Assembly: GCA_002282445.1 (NCBI GenBank)
Contig: NCJK01000001.1
Coordinates: 372,001 to 436,000 of the forward strand
DNA length: 64,000 bases
Origin: Burkholderiales bacterium 39-55-53
Lineage (GTDB): Bacteria; Pseudomonadota; Gammaproteobacteria; Burkholderiales; Burkholderiaceae_C
Direction of reading: 5' to 3'
The notes under the pieces were generated by a model that ran no database searches, was not told where the DNA came from, and saw only the letters and a program-made list of their open reading frames with translations. Below are positions 62,383-64,000 of this stretch, one piece after another (the stretch's first letter is position 1; every line of letters begins with the position of its first letter). A program made the translations under genes and the position numbers.

Positions 62383-63510
62383 ATGGCTTTGCAGCCAAAT
62401 CTTGCGTTACGTCAAATCATTGCCACCTTGTTGCTATTGGCCACATTGTCTGGCCATGCCTCAAACAAACCGCCTGCCAAAGCGCACAAGGCGGTGTCAC
62501 ACAAAGCTGCAGCCCACAAAGCATCCACCCGTGGCCCCGTCTATGGAAAAACCAAAGAAGCCACTGCACTCGCAGACGAGCTGGCCCAGCAATACAAGCT
62601 GCCCCAAACATGGGTGCGCGAGCAAATCAGCAAGGCCCAACATTTAAAGGGCGTGCCCAAGATGGTGCTGCCCCCCACAGTGCCCACCGCCAAAAACTGG
62701 CGCGCGTACCGCGAGCGTTTCATTGAAAGCCGACGCATCGATGCAGGCACCCAGTTTTGGCAAACCTACGAAAGCGCCCTCACCCGTGCCGAGCAAACCT
62801 ACGGTGTGCCTGCTGAAATGATTGTGGGCATCATCGGTGTGGAAACCTTCTATGGCCAAAACATGGGCAACTACCGCGTGCTCGACGCCTTGACCACGCT
62901 CACCCTCAACTTCCCTGCTGCACACCCACGCGCGGCTGAGCGTCAAGCGTTTTTCAAATCAGAGCTGGGCCACTTCTTGGCGCAAGCACACAGCCAAGGC
63001 AATGCCAGCGCCACGGGCAGCTTTGCAGGGGCCATGGGCTGGCCACAGTTCATGCCTTCGAGCGTGGCCAAGTTTGCGGTGGACTTTGATGGCGATGGCC
63101 GCATTGATCTGCGCAACAGCCCTGTGGACGCGATTGGCTCGGTGGCCAATTACTTCAAAGCCTTCGGCTGGCAAACCGGCATGCCCACGCACTACCCCGT
63201 GGGCTTTGATGAAGCGCGTTTGGATAAGCCCACCTTGTTGGCCCCCGATATCTTGCCCTCGTTCAGCGTGAGCAACTTCACCGCCAAAGGTGCAGTGCTG
63301 GACGAACAAGCACAAAAGCACGCAGGGCCCTTGGCATTGGTTGAGCTATTCAATGGCGATGAACCGCCCAGCTATGTGGCGGGGACTGAAAACTTTTATG
63401 TGGTGACGCGCTACAACTGGAGTAGCTACTATGCACTGGCGGTGATTGAGCTGGGGCAAGCTATAAAGGTCAACCGTGCGTTGAGCTCTATTCAGTCCAA
63501 CGCACGTTGA
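62383..63510 (+). CDS. mltB: Lytic murein transglycosylase B family
   Basis: A 375-residue protein. The N-terminal signal is hydrophobic (about residues 10-27) with no lipobox, then a Lys/Ala/His-rich linker. The GH103-type domain carries the catalytic Glu in GVETFYGQNMGNYRVLDALT and FAGAMGWPQFMPSSVAKFAV. It cleaves peptidoglycan glycan strands to 1,6-anhydro products. ATG at 62383 is used; the longer frame to 62278 adds a Cys-containing stretch and overlaps the divergent deacetylase start. E. coli MltB is a lipoprotein, this one seemingly not. Confidence 0.9.
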   Translation: MALQPNLALRQIIATLLLLATLSGHASNKPPAKAHKAVSHKAAAHKASTRGPVYGKTKEATALADELAQQYKLPQTWVREQISKAQHLKGVPKMVLPPTVPTAKNWRAYRERFIESRRIDAGTQFWQTYESALTRAEQTYGVPAEMIVGIIGVETFYGQNMGNYRVLDALTTLTLNFPAAHPRAAERQAFFKSELGHFLAQAHSQGNASATGSFAGAMGWPQFMPSSVAKFAVDFDGDGRIDLRNSPVDAIGSVANYFKAFGWQTGMPTHYPVGFDEARLDKPTLLAPDILPSFSVSNFTAKGAVLDEQAQKHAGPLALVELFNGDEPPSYVAGTENFYVVTRYNWSSYYALAVIELGQAIKVNRALSSIQSNAR

Positions 63511-63681
63511 ACAGAAGACTCTCAGTCTTTGGGCAAGCTACGCTTGTCATGAATTTCGCTCACCACCGCGTCTTCAATGACATCTGCTTTGTGTTACCTA
63601 CAAGGGTCTTGCCGGTGCGCTTCATGCCATTGACCATCGCTGGTCCGAGACCAACTGGACCAGCTTGTACCCAACCCTAAA
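63511..63681. other. Intergenic region with possible coding remnants
   Basis: 171 bases without a full gene. On the minus strand two short pieces in neighbouring frames (KRTGKTLVGNT and KADVIEDAVVSEIHDKRS ending at a stop at 63522) look coding-like but match nothing I recognise. A short open frame on the plus strand also exists. No conclusion is drawn. Confidence 0.35.
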
Positions 63682-64000
63682 TTATTGGGATTTATTAATT
63701 TTTAAAAAATCACCTACTTTTATTTCAGCAGCTCTTCGAGCCGTCGCATCTGGACGAAGAGATGCACTGCCAGTTGGACTCGCAGAATCATTAAAGGAAG
63801 CGCTGATATTGCCATCAAATCCGTGATGTGCATTTTCGATGGCCAGACTATCCAATGGTCCAGACATTAATTTCAGCATTTCGGGGCAATACACGCCTTC
63901 CCCGTACTCGTCTGCCTTACCCCAAACGATGAGTGTTGGCTTTTCGCGAGGTTTTTCAGCGAGGTAAGCCCAGTAACGCGGAGGCTTAGGTTGCTGAGTT
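63682..64000 (-). CDS. Dienelactone-hydrolase-like alpha/beta hydrolase, 5' part outside window
   Basis: The 3' 106 codons of a minus-strand gene that enters from beyond base 64000. TLIVWGKADEY should contain the catalytic Asp and IENAHHGFDG the catalytic His of a dienelactone-hydrolase or related alpha/beta hydrolase; the nucleophile would be further upstream. It ends VGDFLKINKSQ. The C-terminal 50 residues are more AT-rich than the backbone. Substrate unknown. Confidence 0.75.
   Translation of the reverse strand, partial: TQQPKPPRYWAYLAEKPREKPTLIVWGKADEYGEGVYCPEMLKLMSGPLDSLAIENAHHGFDGNISASFNDSASPTGSASLRPDATARRAAEIKVGDFLKINKSQ

Overview
The window is ordinary chromosomal DNA of a betaproteobacterium, most likely a member of the Comamonadaceae (Limnohabitans/Rhodoferax/Curvibacter-like). 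That placement is inferred from protein content and gene order: hupB-tRNA-Val-ppiD, zapB-zapA-6S RNA, a ccoNOQP-ccoG-fixH-fnr-hemN block, and an etfBA-acyl-CoA dehydrogenase block. Coding density is high, most genes are moderately GC-rich, and no insertion sequence, phage, CRISPR array or rRNA operon was seen.

Layout. 1-8.8 kb: end of ppiD, tRNA-Val, hupB, a tartrate/D-malate-type dehydrogenase, an EamA exporter, pgsA, dnaE, trhO and a DUF599 membrane protein. 8.9-11.7 kb: a pirin-doxX-wrbA operon divergent from a YhaJ-like LysR regulator, with a perfect palindrome between them. 11.7-21.9 kb: a renalase-like flavoprotein, gluQRS, trmB, an RluA-family pseudouridine synthase, a Tat-type transglutaminase-like protein, tlpA, alaS, gabD and a small winged-helix regulator. 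22-26.6 kb: an AT-rich accessory stretch with a DUF2189 membrane protein, a large lipoprotein translationally coupled to an outer-membrane barrel, and a small lipoprotein split by a frameshift in an A7 tract. 26.6-33.8 kb: tRNA-Gly(CCC), a universal stress protein, 3-oxoacid CoA-transferase next to a PAS-LuxR regulator with TACGTA boxes, a small K+ channel, a CMD protein, a YkgJ protein, a thioesterase-SDR pair, ETF:ubiquinone oxidoreductase and an isolated gcvH. 33.8-42.9 kb: an aminotransferase, nth, and a cobalamin regulon (btuB, two binding proteins, btuC, btuD, cobQ) read from a cobalamin riboswitch. 42.9-55.4 kb: zapB, zapA, 6S RNA, a TSUP transporter, and a microaerobic respiration locus (a SafE-like protein, hemN, fnr, fixH, ccoG, ccoP, ccoQ, ccoO, ccoN, ccoS, ccoI and a universal stress protein) carrying three FNR-type boxes. 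55.4-60 kb: nitronate monooxygenase, acyl-CoA dehydrogenase, etfA and etfB, with a perfect 20-bp palindrome before etfB. 60-64 kb: an MscS channel, an HDAC-like deacetylase, an MltB-type lytic transglycosylase, and the 3' end of a dienelactone-hydrolase-like gene.

How the parts work together. Two themes dominate. One is fatty/organic acid oxidation: acyl-CoA dehydrogenase, ETF and ETF-QO feed electrons to quinone, and CoA-transferase, thioesterase and SDR supply or remove acyl-CoA intermediates. The other is adaptation to low oxygen: FNR, cbb3 oxidase with its assembly factors, and oxygen-independent haem synthesis, apparently coordinated through FNR boxes of the form TTGA(C/T)-N4-ATCAA. The B12 locus shows a scavenging rather than a de novo arrangement, with cobQ as the only synthetic gene in it.

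I found no convincing wholly new multi-gene system. The least explained content is the AT-rich 22.9-26.4 kb stretch (barrel, lipoprotein and split lipoprotein), several unassigned operator-like palindromes, and a binding protein without a signal peptide in the B12 locus.
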